Assembly: GCA_014379965.1 (NCBI GenBank) | Contig: JACMKU010000137.1 | Location: 1-32,496 of the forward strand | DNA length: 32,496 nt | DNA from: Chitinophagaceae bacterium | Lineage (GTDB): Bacteria > Bacteroidota > Bacteroidia > Chitinophagales > Chitinophagaceae | Reading direction: 5' to 3' | Shown here: piece after piece, positions 15,645 through 23,996 of the stretch | How the letters are laid out: every line of letters begins with the position of its first letter | How positions within the stretch are numbered: position 1 is the first letter of the stretch | Notes under the pieces: generated by a model | The model's input: the letters and a program-made list of their open reading frames with translations, nothing else | Databases searched by the model: none | What the model was told of the DNA's origin: nothing | Translations under genes and position numbers: made by a program

Positions 15645-16898
15645 ATGCTAAAAATCTCCGATCGTGGCCAGCAAATGCCACCCTCTCCCATCCGGAAACT
15701 GGTTCCCTATGCCGAGGCAGCTAAGAAGAAAGGAATCAAGGTCTTTCATCTCAATATCGGCCAGCCGGACATCGAAACACCACAGGCGATTATGGATGCC
15801 GTAAAGCATACCGATATGAAGGTGCTGGAATATAGCCACAGCGCCGGCAATGAGTCGTATCGTCGCAAGCTGGTTCAGTATTATAAAAAGGTAGGCATCG
15901 ATATTAATTATGACCAGATCATCATCACTACCGGCGGAAGTGAGGCGATCATGTTTGGATTTTTTACCTGCCTGAACCCCGGCGACGAGGTGATCATCCC
16001 GGAACCTTTTTATGCGAATTACAATGGCTTCGCATGTGCTGCAGGCGTGAAGGTGGTTCCTATCACCTCCACCATCGAGACCGGCTTCGCCTTACCCCCC
16101 ATCGCCGATTTTGAGAAAGTGATCACTCCGAAGACCAAGGCGATCATTATTTGTAGTCCTAACAATCCAACAGGGTATCTCTATAGCCGCAAGGAAATGG
16201 AGGCATTGAAAGACATCTGTATCAGCCATAACCTATACCTCTTTAGCGATGAGGCATACCGCGAATTTTGCTATCCAACCGATGATGGTGATGATGATGG
16301 TGAATATGTAAGCGCCATGCATCTCCCCGGGCTCGAGCAACACGTCGTGCTAATGGATACCATCAGCAAAAGATATAGCGCATGTGGTGCGAGGATCGGC
16401 GCACTCGTTACCCGTAATAAAGGCGTATATGATGCCGCCATGAAATTTGCACAAGCCCGTCTAAGCCCGCCTGGTCTTGCGCAGATCCTGGGTGAAGCCG
16501 CCGTGGATCTTCCCGACTCTTATTTCGACGAGCCCAAGGCGGAGTATATGGCGCGCCGCGACCTGGTGGTAAAGCGGCTAAATGATATTCCAGGTGTGTA
16601 TTGCCCGAATCCCGGCGGCGCATTCTATGCCATGGCCCGACTCCCCATTGATGATGCGGATAAATTTTGCCAATGGCTCCTCGAAAGCTTTTCCTACAAC
16701 AGTCAAACGGTAATGCTTGCCCCTGCAACCGGTTTTTATGGGACTCCTGGCCTTGGCAAGAATGAAGTACGACTGGCTTATGTGCTCAACCTCGAGGCAC
16801 TCGGCTCAGCTATGACCTGTTTAGAAAAAGCACTCGAAGAATATCCCGGAAGAACGCGGGATACGGTGAAGGAAAGGCAGGGATCTGTTCAGGGCTAG
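15645..16898 (+). CDS. PLP-dependent aminotransferase, class I/II
   Basis: This 417-aa fold-type I aminotransferase shows SPIRKLVPYAE near the N terminus, NIGQPDIETP, TTGGSEAIMFGF (cofactor phosphate region), the CSPNNPTGYLYS segment with the conserved Asn-Pro, SDEAYREF, and the Schiff-base lysine in TISKRYSACGARIG. It matches the Bacteroidota group usually annotated as aspartate-type aminotransferases; the amino donor cannot be read from the sequence. The frame stays open back to 15498 through the GGGCAAT repeat, but those residues (GNGQWAM-type) are translated repeat. The ATG at 15645 (MLKISDRGQQM) is chosen because the protein family begins there; the ATG at 15675 is an alternative. The gene is transcribed alone, with a hairpin-forming repeat starting 4 bases after its stop. 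Confidence 0.9.
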   Translation: MLKISDRGQQMPPSPIRKLVPYAEAAKKKGIKVFHLNIGQPDIETPQAIMDAVKHTDMKVLEYSHSAGNESYRRKLVQYYKKVGIDINYDQIIITTGGSEAIMFGFFTCLNPGDEVIIPEPFYANYNGFACAAGVKVVPITSTIETGFALPPIADFEKVITPKTKAIIICSPNNPTGYLYSRKEMEALKDICISHNLYLFSDEAYREFCYPTDDGDDDGEYVSAMHLPGLEQHVVLMDTISKRYSACGARIGALVTRNKGVYDAAMKFAQARLSPPGLAQILGEAAVDLPDSYFDEPKAEYMARRDLVVKRLNDIPGVYCPNPGGAFYAMARLPIDDADKFCQWLLESFSYNSQTVMLAPATGFYGTPGLGKNEVRLAYVLNLEALGSAMTCLEKALEEYPGRTRDTVKERQGSVQG

Positions 16899-16901
16899 GG
16901 A

Positions 16902-17058
16902 TTGACCGCAGATTTATATGATAGTTATGATTTACGCGGATAATATAATAAGTCGCATTCATCCAGATACCCGCGCCATCATTGACCGCAGATTTTAGTG
17001 TGCGCAATTTTAATCATGATATCCGCGTAAATCATAATAATGATGAAAATCTGCGGCC
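16902..17058. repeat. CCGCAGATTT...TTTACGCGGATA inverted-repeat element, copy 1
   Basis: The left arm at 16902-16942 (starting TTGACCGCAGATTTATATGA) and the right arm at 17020-17058 (ending GAAAATCTGCGGCC) are imperfect reverse complements of about 39 bases. A partial direct copy of the left arm (TTGACCGCAGATTTTAG) sits in the middle at 16982-16998. The element lies between two convergent genes and starts 4 bases after the aminotransferase stop codon. It may serve as a two-way terminator; there is no T run. Confidence 0.85.
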
Positions 17059-17187
17059 CACTTAATTTGGAATCAATTTTGCTGTTATTAAATCGGGAAA
17101 CTACGTCGACCGAATCCCGTTACAGCAAATAATTATACTTCAGAGAACCAATAGAGAGAGCGCCATTCCTGCAAAGGGGTGGCGTTT

Positions 17188-17757
17188 CTATTTCGTCTTC
17201 AGAATGACCGCAACTTCAGCATCATCTAAATTGGGAAATGGGATGGGTGCCGGGGGATCATCGCCATAAGGATTGATGATCAGTTGCCACCATCCTACAT
17301 TCTTCCACTTGCCAAGCTTATAGCCTACGTTTTCATAAGTGGCAAACCACGTAAAGCCACAGCTCTCATGAAAGCGAACGCTTTTCTCATTTGGAAGGTT
17401 AATAACGGCATACACATTACGATAGCCTTGCTTCTGCAATAGGGACATTAACGGCGTGTAAAGAGCTTTTCCAATTCCCGCACGCATGTAGTTGTCGTGG
17501 ATGTAGACTGAGCATTCGACGCACCATTGATACCCAACTCTTTCGCGATAGCGCGACGCGTAAGCGTATCCAGCTATGATCCCATCAATTTCGCAGACGA
17601 GCCAGGGCCAGGTTTGCAGATAACGCTGTATCCTCTTCGCGAGTGAATCAATCGTCGGCACTTCCGCCTCAAACGTGAAAGAGGTGTTTGCAATGTATGG
17701 TGCATAAATTGCGAGTATACCTTCCGCGTCGCTATCTTTTGCGAGTCTTATCAGCAT
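17188..17757 (-). CDS. GNAT-family N-acetyltransferase (phosphinothricin/amino-acid acetyltransferase type)
   Basis: This 189-aa protein fits the GNAT subfamily that includes phosphinothricin and methionine sulfoximine/L-amino-acid N-acetyltransferases. It begins with the typical IRLAKDSDAEGILAIYAPY, has TSFTFEAEVP, a YRERVGYQW-VE-SVYI strand region, and the acetyl-CoA loop RAGIGKALYTPL (about 107-118), followed by VINLPNEKSVRFHESCGF (motif B). The C-terminal extension (about 165-189), rich in Pro and Asp, is slightly longer than usual. It should transfer an acetyl group from acetyl-CoA to the amino group of a small molecule; detoxification is the common role. The gene is flanked on both sides by copies of the same repeat family and has no functional link to uxuA next to it. 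The start is the first ATG. Confidence 0.85.
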   Translation of the reverse strand: MLIRLAKDSDAEGILAIYAPYIANTSFTFEAEVPTIDSLAKRIQRYLQTWPWLVCEIDGIIAGYAYASRYRERVGYQWCVECSVYIHDNYMRAGIGKALYTPLMSLLQKQGYRNVYAVINLPNEKSVRFHESCGFTWFATYENVGYKLGKWKNVGWWQLIINPYGDDPPAPIPFPNLDDAEVAVILKTK

Positions 17758-17786
17758 GCGATTTTGTAATTAGCGGGTAGTAAAGG

Positions 17787-17945
17787 TTGACCGCAGATTT
17801 TCATGATGACTATGATAAGTTATGGTATCTGTGTTACATTAAATCAATCATGACCATCAGCGGCATTGCGTGCAGATAGTTTTAATGTCAAGGTTTTATT
17901 ATTAGTATCTGCGTAAATCATAACAATCATGACAATCAGCGGCCC
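17787..17945. repeat. CCGCAGATTT...inverted-repeat element, copy 2
   Basis: Three pieces of the same family as the element at 16902-17058 are present: TTGACCGCAGATTTTCATGA... at 17787-17833, an inverted piece ending ATGACCATCAGCGGC at 17839-17864, and a second inverted piece from AGTATCTGCGTAAATC to CAGCGGCCC at 17904-17945. It ends 4 bases before the stop codon of uxuA (minus strand). Confidence 0.8.
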
Positions 17946-17948
17946 TTT

Positions 17949-19124
17949 CTATCGATCTTCAAGGCTTCTCGCTATCCCCAACTCCAGTCCGCGCAATTCT
18001 GCCAGACCTCTCAATCTACCGATAGCGCTATATCCAGGATAGGAGTTCTTCTTCAGATCGTCGAGCATCTGGTGTCCATGATCGGGGCGCATGGGAATTG
18101 AGACACTTCTTTTCTTCATCACGAGCACGATCTCTTTGATCACTTTATACATGTCTACATCGCCATCAAGGTGATCTGCCTCGAAGAAATTTCCATCGGC
18201 ATCTCTCTTCGTGCTACGAAGATGAATGAAATGAATATGGTCGCCAAGCCTGCGTACCATTCCCGCCAGGTCGTTATCCTGCCGTACTCCATACGAACCC
18301 GTGCAATAGCAGAGTCCATTTGCGGGTGAAGGGGCTGCATCGAGTAATTCGCGCGCATCGGCTTCCGTACTTACTATCCTGGGAAGACCCAGCAATGGGT
18401 AGGGAGGGTCATCGGGATGTATTGCCATCTTGAGACCATTTTCCTCAGCAACTGGAACAACCTTTTGAAGGAAGTAAAACAGGTGCTGCTTAAGTTTCGG
18501 AGCATCGATATGCTCATAAGTCTTCAACGCGGCCAGGATCTGTTCGGGTGTGAACTTCTCTTCGCTTCCCGGCAATCCCAGCAAGGCATTGCGATACAAG
18601 ATTTCTTCTTCTTCATCCGTCATTAACTTGAGTCGAAACTTCGCCTTATTGATCTCTTCGTTGGTATAATCTTTTTCGGCACCAGGACGCTTTAAAAGAA
18701 ACAGGTCAAATGCTATGAACGCCGCCCGTTCGAACCTGAGTGCTTTGCTTCCATCCTGCATAGTGTAGGAAATATCCGTACGCATCCAATCCAGTATGGG
18801 CATGAAGTTATAGGTCACCACTTTCAATCCGCAGGCAGCCACATTTCGAAGGCTGGCCTTATAATTCTCTATCCAGATCTGAAAACTCACTGTCTGCTTC
18901 TTAATATCCTCATGCACAGGCAGACTTTCTATTACTGTCCAGCTCATGCCGGCATCTTCGATTAAACGTTTTCTCTTATTGATTTCCTCTACCGACCACA
19001 CTTCTCCTACGGGTACATGATGAAGGGCAGTGACCACTCCCGTACAACCTGCCTGTCGAATGTCGTGCAGGCTTACCGGGTCGTTGGGACCGAACCACCT
19101 CATCGTTTGCTCCATTAAATTCAT
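17949..19124 (-). CDS. uxuA: Mannonate dehydratase UxuA
   Basis: This 391-aa protein matches UxuA over its full length. It begins [23 protein letters not shown] (split here only by initial MNL) and shows [80 protein letters not shown] and [14 protein letters not shown]. The Cys, His and Asp residues are those known as metal/active-site ligands in the family. It dehydrates D-mannonate to 2-keto-3-deoxygluconate in glucuronate breakdown. This fits the methyl-glucuronate side chains of xylan. No uxaC, uxuB or kdgK gene is in the window. The frame runs back to 19202 through a CAATGGG repeat giving PIVYCPL-like residues; the ATG at 19124 (MNLMEQ) is preferred, 19115 (MEQ) is possible. E. coli UxuA is of similar length. 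Confidence 0.95.
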   Translation of the reverse strand: MNLMEQTMRWFGPNDPVSLHDIRQAGCTGVVTALHHVPVGEVWSVEEINKRKRLIEDAGMSWTVIESLPVHEDIKKQTVSFQIWIENYKASLRNVAACGLKVVTYNFMPILDWMRTDISYTMQDGSKALRFERAAFIAFDLFLLKRPGAEKDYTNEEINKAKFRLKLMTDEEEEILYRNALLGLPGSEEKFTPEQILAALKTYEHIDAPKLKQHLFYFLQKVVPVAEENGLKMAIHPDDPPYPLLGLPRIVSTEADARELLDAAPSPANGLCYCTGSYGVRQDNDLAGMVRRLGDHIHFIHLRSTKRDADGNFFEADHLDGDVDMYKVIKEIVLVMKKRSVSIPMRPDHGHQMLDDLKKNSYPGYSAIGRLRGLAELRGLELGIARSLEDR

Positions 19125-19157
19125 CGATTGATTTTTTGTAAATGTAGGAAAACGAAC

Positions 19158-19303
19158 CAATTGGCAATGGACAATGGGCAATGGGCAATAGACAATGGGC
19201 AAAGGCCGATATCCATATTAAAGAAGAGTGACCTTAAAGCCCCACTAGCCACTAGCCACTCCCCACTAGCCACTTCACTCCGACTAGCCACTCGCCACCC
19301 TCC
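19158..19303. repeat. Two heptamer tracts: CAATGGG and ACTAGCC
   Basis: This intergenic region holds two different seven-base words. The first tract (19158-19206) has CAATTGG, CAATGGA, CAATGGG, CAATGGG, CAATAGA, CAATGGG, CAAAGGC. After about 37 unrelated bases, the second (19244-19303) has ACTAGCC, ACTAGCC, ACTCCCC, ACTAGCC, a five/six-base break, ACTAGCC, ACTCGCC, ACCCTCC. The second tract touches the symporter stop codon (19303-19305); the first lies about 34 bases upstream of the uxuA start. Confidence 0.85.
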
Positions 19304-20958
19304 TATTTCGCTATTCCCAACGGAGAAAAATAGATGAAAATAGAAACAATGATCGCGACAACAATTAGTGACAGGATAACATCGAGTTTGTTCCAGCTCG
19401 CCCTGCTCGCCGCCCTGTCTTCTGCCACCGTCGTTGCGAACGTGAGTCCGCGTATTTGCTCCTCGCTTGGTTTGGGCGTCGAAAGGCTCACCACAACCAT
19501 CACAATTATTGAGAACACAAAGAGATATATACAGAAGTAAAGGAAATTGATCGTAGCGAAATCGTGCAGGAAGCTACCCACCTCAAGTTTGTCTTGCAAC
19601 ATCTGGAGTGTAAGCTTCAATATTCCCAATATGAATCCTATGACCATTGCCGCGTATGCTCCTTTTCCATTCAATCGTTTGAAGAAGACTCCTAACAGGA
19701 AAACAGCGGCTATCGGCGGCGCGAGATACGACTGCACACTCTGCAGATAATTATAAAGTCCGTCGCTGATCTTTCCCATCAAGGGAATCCATGCCATTCC
19801 AAGGATCACAACTACTCCAGTTGCAATCCTGCCTACACGCACCAGTTCCTTTTCCGTAGCATGTGGTTTTTGCTTTTGATAGATATCCATTGTATATAGG
19901 GTAGAGCACGCATTGTACACCGATGCGAGCGAGCTCATCAGTGCAGCCAACAAACCGCCCGCAAGCAATCCTCGTAACCCAAGCGGCATAATCTTCATTA
20001 CAAGCGCCGGAAAGGCGGCATTGAAATCTGGTGCTCCATTTTCTGTAACGGGCAAGGTGAGATTGCCTTCTGAATACATCTTGTAGGCGATGAGTCCAGG
20101 TATGAGGAAGATGAAGAAGGGTAATAATTTGAGAAAGGCGGCAAAGATAGTTCCTCTTCTTGCCTGTCTTTCGTCCCTCGCTGCGAGACAACGCTGAACA
20201 ATATGTTGATCCGTACACCAGTACCAAAGCCCCACTATCGGTGAGGCGATAAGTATTCCAAGCCACGGGAACTCCGGATCACTCAGTGGTGGAAACATGT
20301 TCAGTTTCTCCTTCGGAACTGATGCCATTAAGTTGTCCCATCCGCCCACTTCTCTCAATCCGAATACTAATAACACGGCTGAACCAAGCAGGAGTACGAT
20401 CGCCTGGATGGCCTCAGTATACATCACCGCATGCAATCCCCCCATGATTGTATACACCCCGGTGACTACTACAAGGATAATTGCTCCTGTCCAGAAATCT
20501 ACTCCCAGGAACTGGTTAAACACCAATGCCCCGGCAAAGATGGTTACGGATGCCTTTGTGATCACGTAACTCAACAATTGGATAATGGACAACAAACGCC
20601 TCGTCTGTGGATTGAAGCGTCTTTCCAGGAATTCTGGCATCGTATAGACCATGCTCCGCATATAGAAGGGTACGAAGACCCATCCGAGTATCAAAACAAT
20701 GTAAGAATGCAATTCGTAATGCCCGAGTACCGTTCCCGATTTGGCCGCTGATCCCGCCAATCCAACGATGTGTTCCGATCCAACATTGGAGGCAAGAATG
20801 GATGCACCTATCACCCACCATCCAAGGTTCCTGTTAGCAAGAAAATAGTCCGACGCAGATTCTTTACTCTTACGAATCGACCAAATAGAGATTCCAGCGA
20901 TCACAAGCAGGTAAAGAATGACAAAGACCCAGTCTATTGGGCCGAGGAAATCCTTCAT
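19303..20958 (-). CDS. Sodium:sugar symporter, SSS family (SGLT type)
   Basis: This 551-aa inner-membrane protein has about 14 TM segments and the features of the sodium/solute symporter family. DYFLANRNLGWWVIGASILASNVGSEHIVGLAG (about 38-70) corresponds to the conserved first helix of the SGLT core. FLERRFNPQTRRLLS follows TM3, then TIMGGLHAVMYTEAIQ, and later LMSSLASVYNACSTLYTMDIYQ (about 338-359), which holds the conserved Ser residues near the sodium site. WYWCTDQHIVQRCLAA is typical of the sugar-transporting branch. It should import a monosaccharide with sodium. The gene starts 21 bases after xylA on the same strand, so xylose or arabinose is the likely substrate. Start at 20958 is the first ATG. 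Confidence 0.9.
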   Translation of the reverse strand: MKDFLGPIDWVFVILYLLVIAGISIWSIRKSKESASDYFLANRNLGWWVIGASILASNVGSEHIVGLAGSAAKSGTVLGHYELHSYIVLILGWVFVPFYMRSMVYTMPEFLERRFNPQTRRLLSIIQLLSYVITKASVTIFAGALVFNQFLGVDFWTGAIILVVVTGVYTIMGGLHAVMYTEAIQAIVLLLGSAVLLVFGLREVGGWDNLMASVPKEKLNMFPPLSDPEFPWLGILIASPIVGLWYWCTDQHIVQRCLAARDERQARRGTIFAAFLKLLPFFIFLIPGLIAYKMYSEGNLTLPVTENGAPDFNAAFPALVMKIMPLGLRGLLAGGLLAALMSSLASVYNACSTLYTMDIYQKQKPHATEKELVRVGRIATGVVVILGMAWIPLMGKISDGLYNYLQSVQSYLAPPIAAVFLLGVFFKRLNGKGAYAAMVIGFILGILKLTLQMLQDKLEVGSFLHDFATINFLYFCIYLFVFSIIVMVVVSLSTPKPSEEQIRGLTFATTVAEDRAASRASWNKLDVILSLIVVAIIVSIFIYFSPLGIAK

Positions 20959-20979
20959 GCGGTTAGTTTTAGTTGCTTA

Positions 20980-22308
20980 TTAAATAAATCGGTTAATGAT
21001 GTTTTCGAGATATTCCTGTCTTCCACTTCTGACCTTTGGCTCTCCATTCTCAATCGCATAGGCTCTTAGGTCTTCAAGCGTCAATTTTCCCTGTTCGAAT
21101 TCCTTGCCTTTGCCACTTCCAAAAGAAGAATATCTTTCTTCTCTTACTTTCTTATAATCCGAATGCAGCAGGATAGCGTCAGCAGTAATCAATGCACGGG
21201 CGAAAGTATCCATGCCCCCGATATGAGCATAGAAGAGATCCTGAGGGTCAGTCGAGTTTCGCCTAATCTTCGCATCGAAATTGATACCACCGCCTTTGAA
21301 ACCACCGGCCTCCAGTATGATGAGCATTGCTTCCGTAAGTTCATTGATGTCGTTTGGAAACTGGTCTGTATCCCAGCCATTCTGGTAGTCTCCACGATTA
21401 GCATCCATACTTCCGAGAAGACCGGCATCGGCAGCAACCTGCAGTTCGTGCGTAAATGTATGGCCGGCAAGTGTAGCATGATTGACTTCTATATTAAGGC
21501 TGAAGTCGTCCAGTAGCCCATGCTGTCTAAGAAAACCGATGACCGTTTCACAGTCATAGTCATATTGGTGTTTCGAAGGTTCGCAAGGCTTGGGTTCAAT
21601 AAAGAATTTTCCCTTGAAGCCATTCTTCCTGGCATAGTCCTTCGCAGTATGAAGGAATCTCGCCAGGTGTTCCTTCTCCTTTTGCATATTAGTGTTGAGC
21701 AGACTCATGTATCCTTCTCGTCCACCCCAGAATACATAGTTCTCCCCACCTAATGCAATCGTTGCATCAAGCGCCGCCTTTACTTGTGCACCGCCATGAG
21801 CGAGCACGTGAAAATCAGGATTCGTCGAGGCCCCATTCATGTAGCGGCGATTGGAGAAAAGATTTGCCGTTCCCCATAGCAGCTTCACACCGCTTTCCTT
21901 TTGCTTCTTACCAAGGTAATCGGTAATTGTTTGTAGGCGGCTCTCGTTCTCCTTCACATCATTTGTGAAGTCTACCACGTCACTATCATGAAAGCAATAA
22001 TAGGGCAGCCCCAACTTGGTAATGAATTCAAATGCGGCGTCAGCCTTGTGCTTCGCTCTCTCAATAACATCGGATTTCTCGCTCCAGGCAAACAAATGCG
22101 TAGGCTCTCCGAATGGATCAGCGCCATTTCCACAGAATGAGTGCCAATAAGCACAAGCGAAACGCAGGTACTCCTTCATGGTTTTGCCTGCTATCATTTT
22201 ATTCTCATCATACCAACGGAAAGCTAACGGGTTGTCGCTTTCTCTTCCTTCATACTTGATCTTTGAAACGCCTTTAAAAAATTCTACCTGCCCGGTTGTA
22301 ACTGACAT
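20980..22308 (-). CDS. xylA: Xylose isomerase XylA
   Basis: This 442-aa protein is a group II xylose isomerase, close in length to the family norm of about 440. Diagnostic pieces are CFHDSD (about 105-110, catalytic His107), [50 protein letters not shown] (metal-binding Glu), [12 protein letters not shown] and the metal-binding [18 protein letters not shown]. It converts D-xylose to D-xylulose with two divalent metal ions in the cytoplasm. It sits 23 bases after xylB and 21 before the symporter gene, which makes an operon for xylose uptake and phosphorylation. The first ATG at 22308 gives the usual N terminus ([10 protein letters not shown]). Confidence 0.97.
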   Translation of the reverse strand: MSVTTGQVEFFKGVSKIKYEGRESDNPLAFRWYDENKMIAGKTMKEYLRFACAYWHSFCGNGADPFGEPTHLFAWSEKSDVIERAKHKADAAFEFITKLGLPYYCFHDSDVVDFTNDVKENESRLQTITDYLGKKQKESGVKLLWGTANLFSNRRYMNGASTNPDFHVLAHGGAQVKAALDATIALGGENYVFWGGREGYMSLLNTNMQKEKEHLARFLHTAKDYARKNGFKGKFFIEPKPCEPSKHQYDYDCETVIGFLRQHGLLDDFSLNIEVNHATLAGHTFTHELQVAADAGLLGSMDANRGDYQNGWDTDQFPNDINELTEAMLIILEAGGFKGGGINFDAKIRRNSTDPQDLFYAHIGGMDTFARALITADAILLHSDYKKVREERYSSFGSGKGKEFEQGKLTLEDLRAYAIENGEPKVRSGRQEYLENIINRFI

Positions 22309-22331
22309 GTTCTAATAATTGATTTGAAAAA

Positions 22332-23867
22332 TTATGATAGACTAAAAGATATCGTATCCGTCTTATTGATTTTATCAAGACGATCATTCAAAAATTGCTT
22401 CCATTGGATGTATAGTGCTTCGTATTGCTTCTTACCCGTTGGCCTGATGATTCCAATCGGCTTCCTCTGCCTTGATGCGTCATCCGCATCCTTGTAGATC
22501 CCCGCTCCTATGCCGGCCCCAATAGCAGCACCGAAACTTCCATCCCCATCGTAGTACTCTACCGCAACGTTATTCACATTGGCGAACGACTGCGCAAATA
22601 CATCACTGAGAAACAAATTGGCGCGGCTCGCGCGAATGACGGTTGGCTGAATTCCATTCTCACGCATGATGTCGAGCCCGTAGCGGAAAGAAAAAGCAAT
22701 GCCCTCCTGTACGGCGCGAACCATGTGCGCCGCTGAATGTATATTGAAATCTAGCTGGTGAAAATGCCCACCAACAATCAAATTGTTCAGCATCCGTTCA
22801 GCGCCATTCCCGAAAGGAAGAGCAACGAGACCATCCGAACCTATAGGAATTTTTGCCGCCATTTTGTTTAATCCCTCATACGTGTGATTCGATCCGACAA
22901 TACTTTTCATCCACCTATTAAATATTCCCGTGCCGTTGATGCATAAGAGTATTCCAATCCTGTCATTTTGTTTTCCATCTGCTGTTGCCAGTTGATGATT
23001 TACGTGTGCGAAACTATTGATGCGAGATTGTATATCGTGGTGCAGTTCTTCACTCACACCATATATAACTCCGGATGTACCTGCAGTAGCGGCTACCTCT
23101 CCGGGTTGAAGCACATTTAATGATAGTGCATTGTTTGGCTGGTCTCCCGCTTTATATGAAATTGGTATGCCTGGAGTCAATGATAACCGCTCCGCGACGA
23201 CCTTCTTCAAATAACCATGCGGCGCAAACAGTGGTTGTATTGTTGGAATCAATGATCGATCGAATCCAAAATAATCCATCACATCCTCTGAAATTCCGTT
23301 CTCCTTGAAATTCCAAAAGATGCCTTCCGAGAGTGCGGACACCGTAGTGGTGATATCGCCAGTGAACTTCATTGCTATGAAATCCCCCGGGAGCATCACC
23401 TTATCGATCTTCGCGTATACCTGTGGTTCGTTTTCCTTCACCCAGGCTAGTTTGCTAGCGGTGAAATTTCCAGGCGAGTTGAGTAAGTTGGTGAGGCATT
23501 GTTCCTCGCCGATCGCATGAAACGCCTTATTCCCAATATCGACCGCCCGACTGTCGCACCAGATGATCGCATTGCGGAGTACGTGTTGTTGTTTATCCAC
23601 GATCACCATTCCATGCATCTGGTAGGCAATCCCTATTGCACCGATATCCATCGGGTCATACAACTCCTGGGTGTGGCATTTGAGAATTGCCTGCCTGACA
23701 TGCTCCCACCATTGATCTGGACTCTGCTCAGCCCAACCAGGATGAAGGGAAATAATGTCGGCCTCCGTTTCCGGATAGTGTGCGGAGGCAATGCATTGCT
23801 GTGATTCCGCGTCGATGACAGAAACCTTAACTGAGGAGGTACCAAGATCAATTCCTAGAAGAAGCAT
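22332..23867 (-). CDS. xylB: Xylulokinase XylB (FGGY family)
   Basis: This 511-aa FGGY-family kinase starts LLLGIDLGTSSVKVSVID (phosphate-1 loop) and continues with HPGWAEQSPDQWW, IGIAYQMHGMVIVD, NAIIWCDSRA (about 92-101), LPGDFIAMKFTGDI, KAGDQPNNAL with the catalytic Asp, and GDGSFGAAIGAGIGAGIY near the C terminus. These are those of xylulokinases. It phosphorylates D-xylulose to xylulose 5-phosphate for the pentose phosphate pathway. It is the first gene after the terminator that closes the susCD-xylanase unit, so xylB-xylA-symporter probably have their own promoter in 23868-23903, although I cannot point to a good consensus there. Confidence 0.95.
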   Translation of the reverse strand: MLLLGIDLGTSSVKVSVIDAESQQCIASAHYPETEADIISLHPGWAEQSPDQWWEHVRQAILKCHTQELYDPMDIGAIGIAYQMHGMVIVDKQQHVLRNAIIWCDSRAVDIGNKAFHAIGEEQCLTNLLNSPGNFTASKLAWVKENEPQVYAKIDKVMLPGDFIAMKFTGDITTTVSALSEGIFWNFKENGISEDVMDYFGFDRSLIPTIQPLFAPHGYLKKVVAERLSLTPGIPISYKAGDQPNNALSLNVLQPGEVAATAGTSGVIYGVSEELHHDIQSRINSFAHVNHQLATADGKQNDRIGILLCINGTGIFNRWMKSIVGSNHTYEGLNKMAAKIPIGSDGLVALPFGNGAERMLNNLIVGGHFHQLDFNIHSAAHMVRAVQEGIAFSFRYGLDIMRENGIQPTVIRASRANLFLSDVFAQSFANVNNVAVEYYDGDGSFGAAIGAGIGAGIYKDADDASRQRKPIGIIRPTGKKQYEALYIQWKQFLNDRLDKINKTDTISFSLS

Positions 23868-23902
23868 GAAAACAAATTGGTTTTGAAGGCATAAGTTATA
23901 AC

Positions 23903-23938
23903 AAAATTAAAAAATAGGGATGAGCATTTACTCATCCC
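23903..23938 (-). terminator. Intrinsic terminator after the GH10 xylanase
   Basis: Read on the minus strand, an 8-bp stem GGGATGAG/CTCATCCC (23938-23931 and 23924-23917) with a 6-base loop is followed by TATTTTTTAATTTTG. It ends the susC-susD-xylanase transcript and separates it from xylB. Confidence 0.85.
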
Positions 23939-23996
23939 ATACGATTGCCTGTATAAGAACTAACTGCCTGCTAAAGCTTCGTTGATAGAAATTGAC

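Noticed and set aside
17161..17184. Hairpin CGCCATTCC-TGCAAA-GGGGTGGCG as terminator between convergent genes
   Set aside because: The stem includes two G-T pairs and is followed only by TTTCTATTTC on the plus strand and no T run on the minus strand; too weak to call.
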